Positions 1 through 11,409 of a stretch of DNA of 64,000 bases are shown in pieces. This DNA comes from Karalla daura (Eukaryota > Chordata > Actinopteri > Chaetodontiformes > Leiognathidae), in NCBI GenBank assembly GCA_029224185.1, contig CM055196.1, positions 24,266,673-24,330,672 of the forward strand, read 5' to 3'. Position numbers and translations under genes: made by a program. The notes beneath the pieces are model-generated. The model saw only the letters and a list, made by a program, of their open reading frames with translations. It was not told the origin of the DNA and ran no database searches. Each line of letters opens with the position of its first letter. The first letter of the stretch is position 1.

Positions 1-1200
1 CTCCTCATCCTCCCCATCATCTCTTTTCAGCTCCTTCCTGTCTCTGCCTGAATAAAAAGGAGGATTATCTTTTAGGAAATTCCCACTTAACCCCCTTCAG
101 GGGATGAGGCGATAAACGCAGGCTGGGGAGGGTGGGGGGGACAAAGGAGCAGGGAGTGGAGAGAGAAAGAAGAAGAGGAAGACCCTGTCCCCACGCCTAT
201 TGGGTTACAGTGACTCTGAGCTCTGGGTCTAGTTTATCTAACGCGTACACCTATTCACAGCCACACAGTGACACCTGTTCAAATAGGTGCAGAAGGGGGA
301 CAGGTAAATAGAGAGGCCTGCTCGCTGGGCAGCTCCTGGCTCCTCTGTTTGTTCTTCATGTCTCTGTTTGACTTCTCCTGTTTGCCAGGACGCTTTAACA
401 ACCCGCTTCCGCTGCCCTGCTCGTAAAAAGCAGGAAAAGAAAATGTAGTTTTCACTTTTACGTGATGTGCAGTTAAAGGTTCCTGCAGCCGATCTGGTAA
501 AATAAAATCCCTAGACAACTACGCACACTGGAGGTCTTGTGGTGCACATTTTAACAGCTGAATTTATGACGTGCAGCCGGAACTGACCAGGGCATCCAGC
601 TGCCTCGAACCTCCCAACGAAATCACTGAAAAATCTCACTAACATCTGCTAACAGGGTGACTGAGGGGTCTCACAAAGTTTTAAAACTTCACTAAGTACA
701 TTTTAGAAAAATGAAGGCCCCTCAAAAGTATTAAAAAGTCTTGAATAAATCCCGAGGTGAAATTCAGCTGCCACACAAACTTTTACACCTGAGCTGATTC
801 CATCTGCTGGAGCATCAGGACAAGGACCAAGTTCATAATATATAACAATTAGAAGCACTTTTCAGTCTTGACAACACATTATGATTTGACTCAGCCACAT
901 TATCGCATGCACATGTAACTCTGTAGAGGTGAGGGAAGAGAAAACAACATTAGAAACTGTAACAAATATGTAAATGAGGTCTCTACAAACTTAGAAGAGC
1001 ATTTAAAAGCAAAGATGGGAATAAAAGCATCACTTTTTTTTGCTTTTATATTTGATGCAGCAGATGTACAGTACTGTTATGTGTGACCACAGCTGTAAAG
1101 TTCTGTAAAGTAGATTTGTAAAGTCCCTGAAAAGTGTTCAATCGTGCCACAGGAAGGAAGCTGCAGCGTTTTGCCAGACTGTGTGATCCTGTGCCTCACA
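1..1200. other. Intergenic, no gene seen
   Basis: This is ordinary AT-moderate DNA. Only short ORFs are present, with no domain, splice signal or repeat that I recognise. Confidence 0.6.
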
Positions 1201-1244
1201 GTCGCTGCAGCTCATGGACAGTGAGAGCTGTGGTCAGAACGTCC

Positions 1245-1283
1245 GGGGCCCGGTCGGGGCCCGGTCGGGGCCCGGTCGGGGCC
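1245..1283 (+). repeat. 11-bp GC-rich tandem repeat with G-quadruplex potential
   Basis: About 3.5 copies of GGGGCCCGGTC. Four G4 runs are separated by 7-nt loops on the + strand. Confidence 0.85.
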
Positions 1284-1504
1284 TGACAGGCGTGATGCAC
1301 CTCGGCGGCGGAGACAAAGCGCCACACGTGGCGCGAGCCGAGCCGCAGCTGCAGCCCGCCGCGGCCAGGCGTGCAAGGACATCTTTGCAGACTGGTCTCC
1401 GCTTCAACACTCGTGGCCTGTTTTTACAGGGCTTAGCGCGCTGAAAGCTCGTCTCCGGTGTAAAGAGGAGGGGGGGCGGTGGATTAAAAAAAAAGTGAGG
1501 GGAA

Positions 1505-1539
<35 letters not shown>

Positions 1540-1547
1540 GAGAGAGG
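1505..1547 (+). repeat. (AG)n microsatellite
   Basis: AG dinucleotides with one GGG interruption, flanked by short A-runs at about 1486 and 1552. Confidence 0.95.
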
Positions 1548-1559
1548 GCAGGAAAAAAA

Positions 1560-4500
1560 AAAGCTGACTTCCGCACGGGGAAGGTTCAAAGGGACCTCCG
1601 CTCCTGCATGATCTGTTTGTTGTCATTTGATCCCCGAGTTGATTTTCTCTCTGTGTCTCTCTCTTTCTCTTTCGGCCTTCCTGTTCCTCTCTTTCACTCA
1701 CAGGAAACAGAGGGATGCATGTACACAAGGCCTCTGGCAGCAAGTTCACCCTTTTCCCTTCCTCCGCCGCTCAATAAAATGTTATTTGTTTCTCCTCAAA
1801 CTTCCTGTATCCTGGACACACAGTGTCCCCAAACCCTAAATAGTTTCACTGCCATGACATTTGTAACCTGTCCTTAACCATCCTACAGGCAATGAGCCTG
1901 TTTACGTCTTCTCTCTGATTATTTCAGTTACTTTTTATCTTATCAAGAACGATACTGGAAGACTAGGATGAGACAAGGAAATGTCTTTATTTAAAAGTAT
2001 TTTCTTTATTTATCATTCAAAGAAAGAAAACAAACTGGGATAGCAAACCATCGACATCCATCCAAGCACAAACAAACACGTCTGAAGCTCTCAGTGTCGA
2101 AATAATCTTTAATCTTCACCCTCAGTCGTTTTCTAGGAAAAACGCGCCGTGTTAAGCACTCCATGCCCTTTGCATACCTTTGTTTAAGATGTTTATATAA
2201 CGTGTCTGCGGCGCAGCTATCTCGACTCCTCTGCCCATTTGCATCAGTCCAAGGAGAAAAGAGACCCAGCGAGCACCGATTCAGCCTCTGCAGGCTCAAA
2301 TCCTATCTGCAGCAGCTGAATCTGAGTTAACATGGATGTTTTTATCAGCTGGATGTGTCACTAGTTGGCTTTCACTCCCATCAGTGTTTACTGGGGAAAT
2401 ACAGCAAGTAGAACTTACACAGTAGGATGGACGTATTGTTCAACCTTCTCCTTCCAGGTGAGAGCAAGCTCTCGTTTCCAGTGACTCTCTGATTACCATA
2501 ATTACACAGAACACAACCCAAACCAACCCATACTGTTGTTTTTCTAGCTCAAAAGCAACAACAAAATGTGCTTGTACACTCAAAATGCATGAAGTCCAGG
2601 AGACATGTTTAACATGGTTGAAGGGAATCAGGTTATACAGCTGGAGCTGCATAACCTAAAAGTAACCTAAAGGTCATCAAATCTGTTAGATAAACCAGCA
2701 GATTTCATGAAGTCCTTATGGATTAACAGTGTTGTTCTCTTCTCTTCAGGAGTCAAGGGTGTCCAGCCTGTATTTTGGTACAGTTTTGGTACCAAGTTAT
2801 AAACCTAATTAAAGCTTGATGAGTTTACATGTCACTGGGCTAAGAACACGAGCTAGTAGAAACTATAGACCTCACATTGTGATTAAGAGTGAAAGATTTG
2901 GAAAGGCGTGAATCATGACGTTATGTTTGAGGCTCCAAAGTGAAACTGGACTAAACCAGAGCCTCAGAGCGTGGCCTCAGGTTCACACAGCAGAGACATG
3001 TGTAGGAACTATGTAAGTGTTGGTCTAATCATCATCAGGAAATGCAGTTTGATTTCCACTTCACCCAAGACTCCGATTTTTGACTTATTCCCAGAAAAGT
3101 ACAAAAAAAAAAAAAAAGGAAAATAAATAAATCACACTTCCCCTCCCGCACCGCCTCTGGCCTTTCCGACATGGCTCACTTTTTAGTTGTTTTATCTGGT
3201 TCCTTTTTTTCGGGAATAGGCGAGCAAACGTGGGAACGGTCTCCCTTCCTCAGATAAGGAAGTGCTGGACTTCCTGGCATCTCGGTGTGTTCCTGGTCCG
3301 GAGCCATGTGGGCCGAAGGTCACGCTAGTGGACCGCACATCCTCTCTTCCTGGCTGGTCCACCAGCAGCGGCTCCTCTCAGGGCCTTTGTTAAAATGTGA
3401 CTCAGATAGTGGAACAATGAGACGCATGTGTGTTTGTTTGGAGGTTATTTGCTTCGATCGCGTCAAAATCGTCTTTCTTGGAGGCAGCTTCTACGGGAAG
3501 AGCTGCAGCTCAGGGGAAAACAGTCTCTAAAACAGTCTCGTTCTAAACCCATATGACTGTTATCTTTGTTATTTTAGTCGAGTAACTGAACTTAATTGAG
3601 GTGATTTTGTCGCAGACTGTCAGTGGTTCAGCTGGTGATACGCAGACCGAGCCAAAACGTGAAGCCGAACAAAAAGTCTTTACTCAGAGTTCCACCTTAA
3701 ATGGAGGCTGTCAGTCTGCAGCCAGGCTGCTCTGTGTTAGTCATGAGCAGCATGTGTGTGATGCGTGTCAGCGTTCTCCGTTGGCGCCACTTTACTTCCA
3801 CCCTGATGTCGGCTGTTCTTCTGACGGCAGAGGAAGTGGAGAGGCACTTTGGCTGGATTACATTTCATTTTCCTCTCTTTTTTCTCCCCTAAATGTGGAC
3901 CTCTTTCTTTTTTTTCTCTGCTCTGACCTGGAGCAAGAGTTTAACCCTGAGTGCTGCATCAGCTAGAGTCATTCAGTCTGAAAAAGGCTGAATTTGAAAA
4001 GAACAGAAGAAAATAAAATAAAGTAGAATAGAAGAACCAGCCAAATGTTATGCAGAATATAGTGTACAGTGAATGCATAAAAGGAAGAATGTAGTCTAAA
4101 ATATGAACAAATATAAAAAGAAACACCTCAGATGTGTACAAGTGTTCACACTGATTAGATACAAATGGATAAAATGATATGATGGATATAAAGATGGATG
4201 TAATTAATCCACGTTTACGTTCACAAAATCTGCTCGCAAAATTTGATAAATACTAAATGTTTCTTATCTTCTCTTTAATGCTACTATATGTACTGACTGG
4301 CTGCTACTGGTTCTCATGTAAGTGAAGACTGGAATGTGAATGATAGAAAAACCTCCTTGAATCTGAGAATCACACACAGGTGTGTGTCTAAGCAGTGTGC
4401 TGCTGTCAGTGATCAGTAAATCCAATGAGAAAGGATAAATAAATACCAGGGCTCCTTCAGAAGCTTAGAGCCGTGAACATGCTAAATGGCTCCCACTCCA

Positions 4501-4620
4501 GAACACTCTGCATGGACGCAGCATGGAGAGGCTGCAGAGGGGATTTACAGCTGTTGTAGTTTAAACATCTGGTCTGATAGGAAGTTGAACAGTCTGGACT
4601 GTGTGATTGACAGGCAGCTG
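1560..4620. other. Intergenic, no gene seen
   Basis: Only short ORFs without recognisable domains. There is an A15-like run near 3101-3118 and no recognisable transposon. Confidence 0.55.
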
Positions 4621-4629
4621 AACAGATCC

Positions 4630-4711
4630 TGTCCCTCTCTCCCTCTCTCCCTCCATCCCTCCCTCCCTCCCTCCCTCACTCCCTCCCTCCCTCACTCCAT
4701 CTCTCCCTCCA
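4630..4711 (+). repeat. Pyrimidine-rich (CTCC)n tract
   Basis: Imperfect CTCC/CTCT units form an almost pure pyrimidine strand. Confidence 0.9.
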
Positions 4712-4719
4712 TGTGAGTA

Positions 4720-7280
4720 AGTGTGTCACTTGGCTGCTCTCTGTCCCTCTGTCTCCTCCTCGCTTTCTGCCCGTCGCTCCCTCCCTCTCTCGTCAGGCCT
4801 CCATGTGTCTGTGCAGTCATGTGCTTGGCTGCGGACTCGAGGATCCTCTCCAGGTTAATGGTTTTTCTCTAAGCCTGCTGTCACAGCCGCTCCCCCCTCC
4901 AGGACAGCTGGGGATCACTCCTCACGCTTGTGTTAGTTACTACGTGCATCATGGCTGCACCTGCCTGTTAACCAACCCGGATCTGATGCTGCTGAAGGTT
5001 TAAAAGATGGAGACAGCTCCACTGCAGGTGGTTCTAGTGTCAAACATAGTGAAAGTACGATGAACCTGAGATCTAATAAGAAATGGAGGATGAAGTTGAC
5101 AACTTCCTCCACACTTTCCTCCAATGTGACTGACAGCATAAGAAACAAGACAGCCTTCATTTTCAAAGAAACACTTTAATAAATGCTCCAGCTGTCGTGC
5201 AAGTGTAAATTATCGCTCTCGACTAAACTCACTTAACATTTGAAATATTCTGACCCGAGCACCTGTAAATGTCTTCCTGGAAAACTAAAAGTCATTCTGC
5301 ACTGTGTTATTAACAAGTCTAAGTCCATAGCTGTATAAGTGCAAAAAGGACCCAGTCTTTTAATGTGGCTATGAACATTGATTGTGCATAGAGGAAGGTG
5401 TGACCCCTGCCCCCTGATGTGCCAGGCTGCAGCTGCTGATAATTCTGAATGGATGCTGCAGTTCACTTTGTCCATTCTAGTATTTTCAGTAACGCACTAA
5501 GCCAAAGTCCTCCACTCAGCATTTTTGGGCCTCTGGGTCACCTCCCACAATGCACCTGTGTCCCAGCCCTGATCCCAGTACGTGACTGCAGAGTCTCCTG
5601 TCATCAGTCTGCCTTCAATCGCGTGCTTCTTTCACCTTCTCTTATCCCTCCATCCTCCTTACCTGGCTGATTGGATTGACAGGACACCTGCCTGCTTTCA
5701 TTCTGCTGTTTACGAGTGGCTTTCACCGCTCACCCTCCTCTCGTCCTCTCACTGCCCATTCTCCATTTTACATCTCCTCATCATTTCTTTTTCCTCTCCT
5801 CCTCTGATAATGTGGTGCAGTACGGAGTCGATGTAAAAGAGGAGTCACTCTTGAGGACCCTTTGATCTCATCAGTTCACTTGTGCAATGTGTGATTATGA
5901 TGTACCAACCTAAAAAGTACAGTAAAGGATGCATTTTCCTTTTTTGTGAATTCATGAACACAGCTTTCATGTCCCACATGCACATCAGAGGTGTTTTTTA
6001 AAAGGTGATAAAAATAGAGATAAAGATAGAGCACAAAGCACGAGTGCAAGCCAATGAAATGTCAAGAATCATGAGAGAAACTCTCCCGTGACCACACGTG
6101 TCTCCAGTCTCCACTTTCTCCCTTACACTGATGCAAAACGACTGCGTTTGGTGCTGAAGGTAAAGGTTTAAGGAGGTGAGGCTCCTGTCTCCCGGATGGC
6201 TTGGCGACCTTTTCACTGAATGTCAGGATGGCAGAGTCACTTCCAATCTCCTCGCTGTAACCTTGAGAGTCTTCTCCCGGCGAAATAACCTCCTTCTCTC
6301 TCGCCATCGAGCTCCTGTCAGAGTCCAGGATTGTGCTAAAATTAGACTCAGGAGCATCAGGTGGTCTGCGCCGATCGTTTGATGCACGATGCTGAGCCGG
6401 AGAATGCGACAACCTTTCCAACGACCGCCAGATGAAAATGTTAATTAAATGCATAATTTAATAGATTTCCAAGTTAATTGACTTAAGGTGCTCAGTGGCA
6501 GCATCAGACATGAAGGCCACATTACCTGAGTCCCAGCAGAACCATCAGGTGTTGCATATTCCATAATGTTAGATGACAAAGAAGATGATAAAGGACATTT
6601 GGCTTTCAGATCGATATCATCAATTACACTGCAGCAGTGTTGTTAAAGCCTTGGACCTGGTGAGTGGTTTTCATCACTGAGAACACACTTCTTCTTTACC
6701 TTTAACAATTCAACAATTGTTTGCTAGGCCATGCTAGGTCTAACAAACAGTGATACAAAAGGCTATTTTTAAAAGACCATGTGCACTCAGAACACATGAC
6801 GTCCATGATTGAAGTGATTAAAGAAATCAAGGCATTCACACACCCATACTGTGATTAATTTAAAAATAATTTCTCCACTCATTAGAAAACACTGATGAGC
6901 AAGTGCCTTAATCAATCCTAACTGTGTCACATTTGCAGAAGTTTTGCGAAACCTCTGAACTATTTTTATCTTTCACGTTGCTGCAGACGCAACGACAAAT
7001 GCTGAAAATCTCTGCGTTGCGTCTTGGCATTTTGTGGAATGTGTTAATAAATGCTATAGAACAATTAGCAGCTAATTCCCTGGAAGCGACAAGCTTCCAG
7101 CGCTCCAGATCAACAGCCCTGGTGTTGGTGCGTGTGTGAGTGTTTTGGAAAAGGCCTTGTTCCCCGAGGCCAAGTCTTTAATCTAGCACGCTGCCAAAAA
7201 AGAGGGAGAAAGAAAAGTCTCACACTGACCCCCCCGACTCCCACACATTCTGCTCTCCATAATCCTCACCAGGTGTTTGT
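4720..7280. other. Intergenic, no supported gene
   Basis: A 130-codon minus-strand ORF (6454-6062) is the longest open frame, but it has no recognisable domain and no good acceptor site. Otherwise the stretch is unremarkable. Confidence 0.5.
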
Positions 7281-7292
7281 GAACTCAAGCTC

Positions 7293-7357
7293 TCCTCCTC
7301 CTCCTCCTCCTCCTCCTCCTCCTCCTCCTCCTCCTCCTCCTCCTCCTCCTCCTCCTC
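7293..7357 (+). repeat. (CCT)n microsatellite
   Basis: About 22 perfect trinucleotide units. They produce an artefactual poly-proline ORF. Confidence 0.95.
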
Positions 7358-7639
7358 ACACTACTTCATCACCCCCCACCCCATTCCTGGAATCGGACAT
7401 CTCCTCTTCGCCTGCGAGGAGAAACACTTTGTATCTGGCAGCCGCTTGTTCTCCCTCCCTCCAGGTCCTCCCCCCTCACCCTGCCCCCCCCCCCCTGTTT
7501 TCAGTGCAGCTTCAGCCTCCCTGCTCCTGAGTCCGGATGTCCCGGGTCCATCTGTCAGCGCGTCAATCCCTGGCCTGGAGAGAGGGAGGGGAGGGAGGAG
7601 AGGAAGGAGATGACAGACAAGAGAAAGCGAGAGGAGCCA

Positions 7640-8460
7640 GCCAAAGAGCTCAAAGGAGACGGCCCTCTTTGTCAAAAAAAAGGTTCCTCTCATCTCTATC
7701 AAAAGATAAGCAGGGATTTTTATTCATCCAAGAGGTGACCTCTGTCGGATGACCTCGAAGCAGGAAGGGACTCATCTACCTTGGTCTTCGGACCCTGGAC
7801 TCTCAGTCCTGCTTTGATGTTCACTTTCATATGATGCTTTGCCAGGTGTTGAAGGCGTAAACACTTTTCTAAATTGCTTTTGGTTGAAGACACATTTTGG
7901 AGAAAACTGGGAGCTTCCCATGGGAAGACGAGAGTATCTTTGCCTGTTTTCCCCCTCGAAGGCCTTGATTTCACGCGTCATCAATCCTGACCTGTGCAAC
8001 CCAATAGGAACCCTTTGTTCTACACATCAAAGAGGTCCCACTGGACCAGAGATCAATCAGCGATTGGTAGCACAAAGCAGATTCCACACGTTTGGAAATC
8101 CATCAATACCGTGACCAAACGAGGGGAACCCCTCTATTGATTGATTTGATTAGGTCTCTTCCTCTTTGATCCCCCACTCCCAGATAAGTGTGCTCCTGCC
8201 CTGCTTTCACTGGTCAGCCACGTGGAGGTTTTATTACCCAGATATCTTATTTTCATCTGGCCCTTCCTGCATTCTCTGATATTTCCAGACGGTTCTGATT
8301 TTCCAGAGACATACTTGGTCTTCAATAGCGACAACATCTGTTTGCATGATTGTTGGGCAAACAGCAAGAGCGCATGTGTTTCAGTCGGTGTGATGAAACT
8401 GCCTTTGTCGTTTGCTTCAGTTCCATCGCACAACTTGGAACCTGGTTAAGTGTCCCGAGG
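7640..8460. promoter_or_regulatory. Candidate non-coding regulatory segment with clustered TCF/LEF-type sites
   Basis: A repeat-free segment. It has CTTTGAT (7812-7818), CTTTGTT (8013-8019), ATCAAAG (8026-8032) and CTTTGAT (8164-8170), all matching the TCF/LEF core. It also has a perfect 14-bp palindrome CTTCCCATGGGAAG (7914-7927). There is no coding signal. Function is inferred from motif density only. Confidence 0.25.
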
Positions 8461-11100
8461 AATAAGTTTGCTGAACCTTCAGTGTAAACCCCACTTCCTT
8501 CCTGTTTCTGATGAAAGGCTTATTTCTTATTTTCCGCCAGGGGAGTGTCTCACCGTGCGGTGTCCCTCCTCACTAAACAGGCTGTGACCTCGTGACCTCG
8601 CAGCCGCTCTTCCTGAGCACATGGGGGGAAATGGGAAAGAGGCCTGTGTTGTGGCTGTGGCATGATCAGGCGCCAGGAAGGCAGGAAGTCCCATTTTTCA
8701 CATAAACTCGATAGTATTCAGCACTTTGAGGCAGAGCTGTTTGTCCACATAAGCACATAAACATCCAGGATGATAATGAGAAGCCTGTAACTGTGACCAA
8801 ATGGCAATTTGGGTGAACTCAGCACGCTCAGCTACACCCTGACCACTATCTGGAAAGTTATGTCCCAGACATAAGAAAAGAAAAGATTTTCTTTCATAAG
8901 TCCAACAACTGGGGGACTCACAGTGTTGCAGCTATAAAGTGGACAGTGGAAAAAACAACAAAAAACAGGTTGGAAACAGTAATCCACCCATCTGAGGGGA
9001 GCAGAACGTAAACTTTTTAGTGATGCTGAGGAAGACTAGTCTGGTCTCTGTCCACTTATTGTCTGCAAAAAGCCCTCGCTTTGCAGCTGGTCACTGATGG
9101 TTGGATATCTATGGCATCTAGGAGGATGCATTAGCCTGGTTTAGTGAACCTTGTTCTGTTGCTGTAAACATGTCATTTTGAACTTCACAGGCAAAATGAA
9201 ATTTTTCTAAACATGGAAAATTTGTCAGATGTTCCAATCTACTCAGTTAAGACAAGAGGAAGTAGAAAAAAGAATGTAATAGCAAAAATAGAGGTAAACT
9301 AGTTTGTATTTGTCTTCCAAGAAACATAATTGATGTCTACATCTCTATGTAGTGAGCAGTGGCTGGTGCAACAGTGGTTCCTCTTAACTGGTATGAAAGT
9401 CGACTGGTTCTGGTTTAAACAGGACTATATCTGTACGAGCTCATCAGGAGCTTTGGCACTGGGTCTTGTTTACACAGATTCACACATAGTTTGTCAAAAG
9501 GAAAAAAAAAACGTCAACATTTGTACCAAATGTGTGGTGAAAATGAGCAATTGTTGGAGTGGGACACTCGTCTGTCACAGAGTCTGTTCTTTTCAGTCGT
9601 GTTTGCAGAGCAACTGAACGAGGTTCCCATCAAATTTTGGACCCAGAATCCATAAACAAGTTCAGCATTTTTCACCTGACCTTAGAGTTTCACTTTTGGC
9701 CCAAGGAAATAGAGAGTAAATAAAAGCCGAGGCAGCAGGAGCTGTGATCTCCTCTGAACCCCATCCCATCATCCCTCCGGCTGGCTGGTCTGTCTGTCCT
9801 GGCAGCCTCCTGCAGGCCGTCCAGTCATGGCTGGCGGGGGACAGGGACCCCTCCCCTCGCTGCAGAGCGGTGAGCGGGCCCGGGGCCAGGCAGCGAGCAG
9901 CCTGTCGTGGGACGCTGACGTTTGATCTCCGGGGGAAGCATCGTCAGCGCTGAGCCCTCCGCGGCTCAGGCGCTTTGTGCCTAAGTGGCATTAGCCGCAG
10001 GAAGATCCTTTAAGACACCACAGCCACGCACGAGACCTGTGGGCAGCTGGCCTGGGGGGATTGGAGGAGCCAGGCTGTGATGGCCGCGCCGGGTGTGAGG
10101 TCGGATCGGGATTCGGGGAGGAGGAAGAAAAGAGGAGGGGGGCGAGGGCAACTCTGGCCTGGTCCAGGCCTCCTGAACCCAGGACTCATACTGGGACCCA
10201 GCCATAGTTTCCCTTCAGGGAGGAATAAAGTACTTATCTTATCATATCTTTAGGGTCTGCAAAGGTGATTTGCAATAGTTGTGGTGCGTTATCAGTTATG
10301 GGGACTACTGCACCAGCAAGACAAACACAATGAGCCAATAACTCCCACATGCATTTGAATAAGATGGAAAAAGTTCATTACATTGAAACTGAATCCCCAT
10401 AGATAACCAAAGTTTTAAAGTGCCTTTAAAATGAACTAGAGCTGCAACCAATGTAAGTCTTTATAAAATGAGGCAAACCAGTGACTCTAACAGCCATTAA
10501 GGTCAAGATAAATGCCTTCTTTTATCATTCCCTTCATTAAAACTAAATGTTGTGTCAGAGAGACTAAAGAAACCAGAAAACATTCACGTTTGTTGCAGCT
10601 CAAAAAGGAATCATTCTTGCTCATGTTTTCTGGAAACGTTTAGATCTGTAACTTGAACATCAGAAATGCTAACGCCAAAATGCAATTTGAATACAAATGA
10701 CCTTGTGTTTAAAAGTATTCAGATTCAATTCGTTCAAGGTCGCTTCAGTGAAACACGTTAACATTACGATACTTAATCTCTGTTGCATCAGTGCACATTT
10801 TCTCCCCGCTGTAACACTTCCCTGGCGCCAAAAAGTTTGTGAACTCGGCCCTGTGTGAGCAGCGCAGGGTGGGCGGCGGGCGCGGCCCCGAGTGCAGAGG
10901 ATTAGGCTTCTGAGGCTCAGTGGGAAAGGAAATATGTGAGTGCTGAAGATGTGAGGAGGGAGAGGAATGCACGTGTGTCCTCGGACGGGCCAGTGTGACG
11001 TGTGGACGTCTATAAATGGGGCTGTTTATGGAGTGGAACGAATGCCTGATCGAAGTGCACGTAATGACAATGACGGCTGGTTTGCTTTATGTGACTGCGC
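8461..11100. other. Intergenic, no gene seen
   Basis: Apart from the LINE tail at 10205 I see no gene. The 9740-10200 part is GC-rich, with no convincing ORF. Confidence 0.55.
10205..10250 (+). mobile_element. Short LINE 3' tail
   Basis: TTCAGGGAGGAATAAAGTA followed by TTATCTTATCATATC matches the end of the fish LINE type that finishes GGGGATNAATAAAGTATCTATC. Only the tail is recognisable. Confidence 0.4.
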
Positions 11101-11108
11101 GAGTGTGA

Positions 11109-11111
<3 letters not shown>

Positions 11112-11163
<52 letters not shown>
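11112..11163 (+). repeat. (TG)n microsatellite
   Basis: About 25 TG units, nearly perfect. Confidence 0.95.
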
Positions 11164-11166
<3 letters not shown>

Positions 11167-11350
11167 ACAGTTGGTAGCCCAGGTTGCCGAGCAGTGACAG
11201 TGGTAATCGCTACATCTCGAGCTCTTGGCTGGCGGCTGTCGGCTCTCAGCAGAGAGCGTCCGTCTGCTCGCTGTCGTTACGTGTCACTGTCACAGCTGCC
11301 GCCGCGCTGAGTGGAAATCTGCTGCCACAGGACGCAAAGCACGCCCTGCC

Positions 11351-11367
11351 ACACACACACATATACG

Positions 11368-11399
<32 letters not shown>

Positions 11400-11401
11400 T
11401 G
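11351..11401. repeat. CA/TATA/TG compound repeat forming an inverted repeat
   Basis: CA units, then ATACGTATGTA, TG units and ATATATAT. The two halves can pair as a hairpin. Confidence 0.8.
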
Positions 11402-11409
11402 ATGGACAG

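Noticed and set aside
6062..6454. 130-codon minus-strand ORF without simple repeats
   Set aside because: There is no recognisable family, no convincing flanking splice signals and no neighbouring exons. Conservation data could revive it.
7132..7530. 132-codon ORF with a poly-proline run
   Set aside because: It is a translation of the CCT microsatellite with no domain or splice context.
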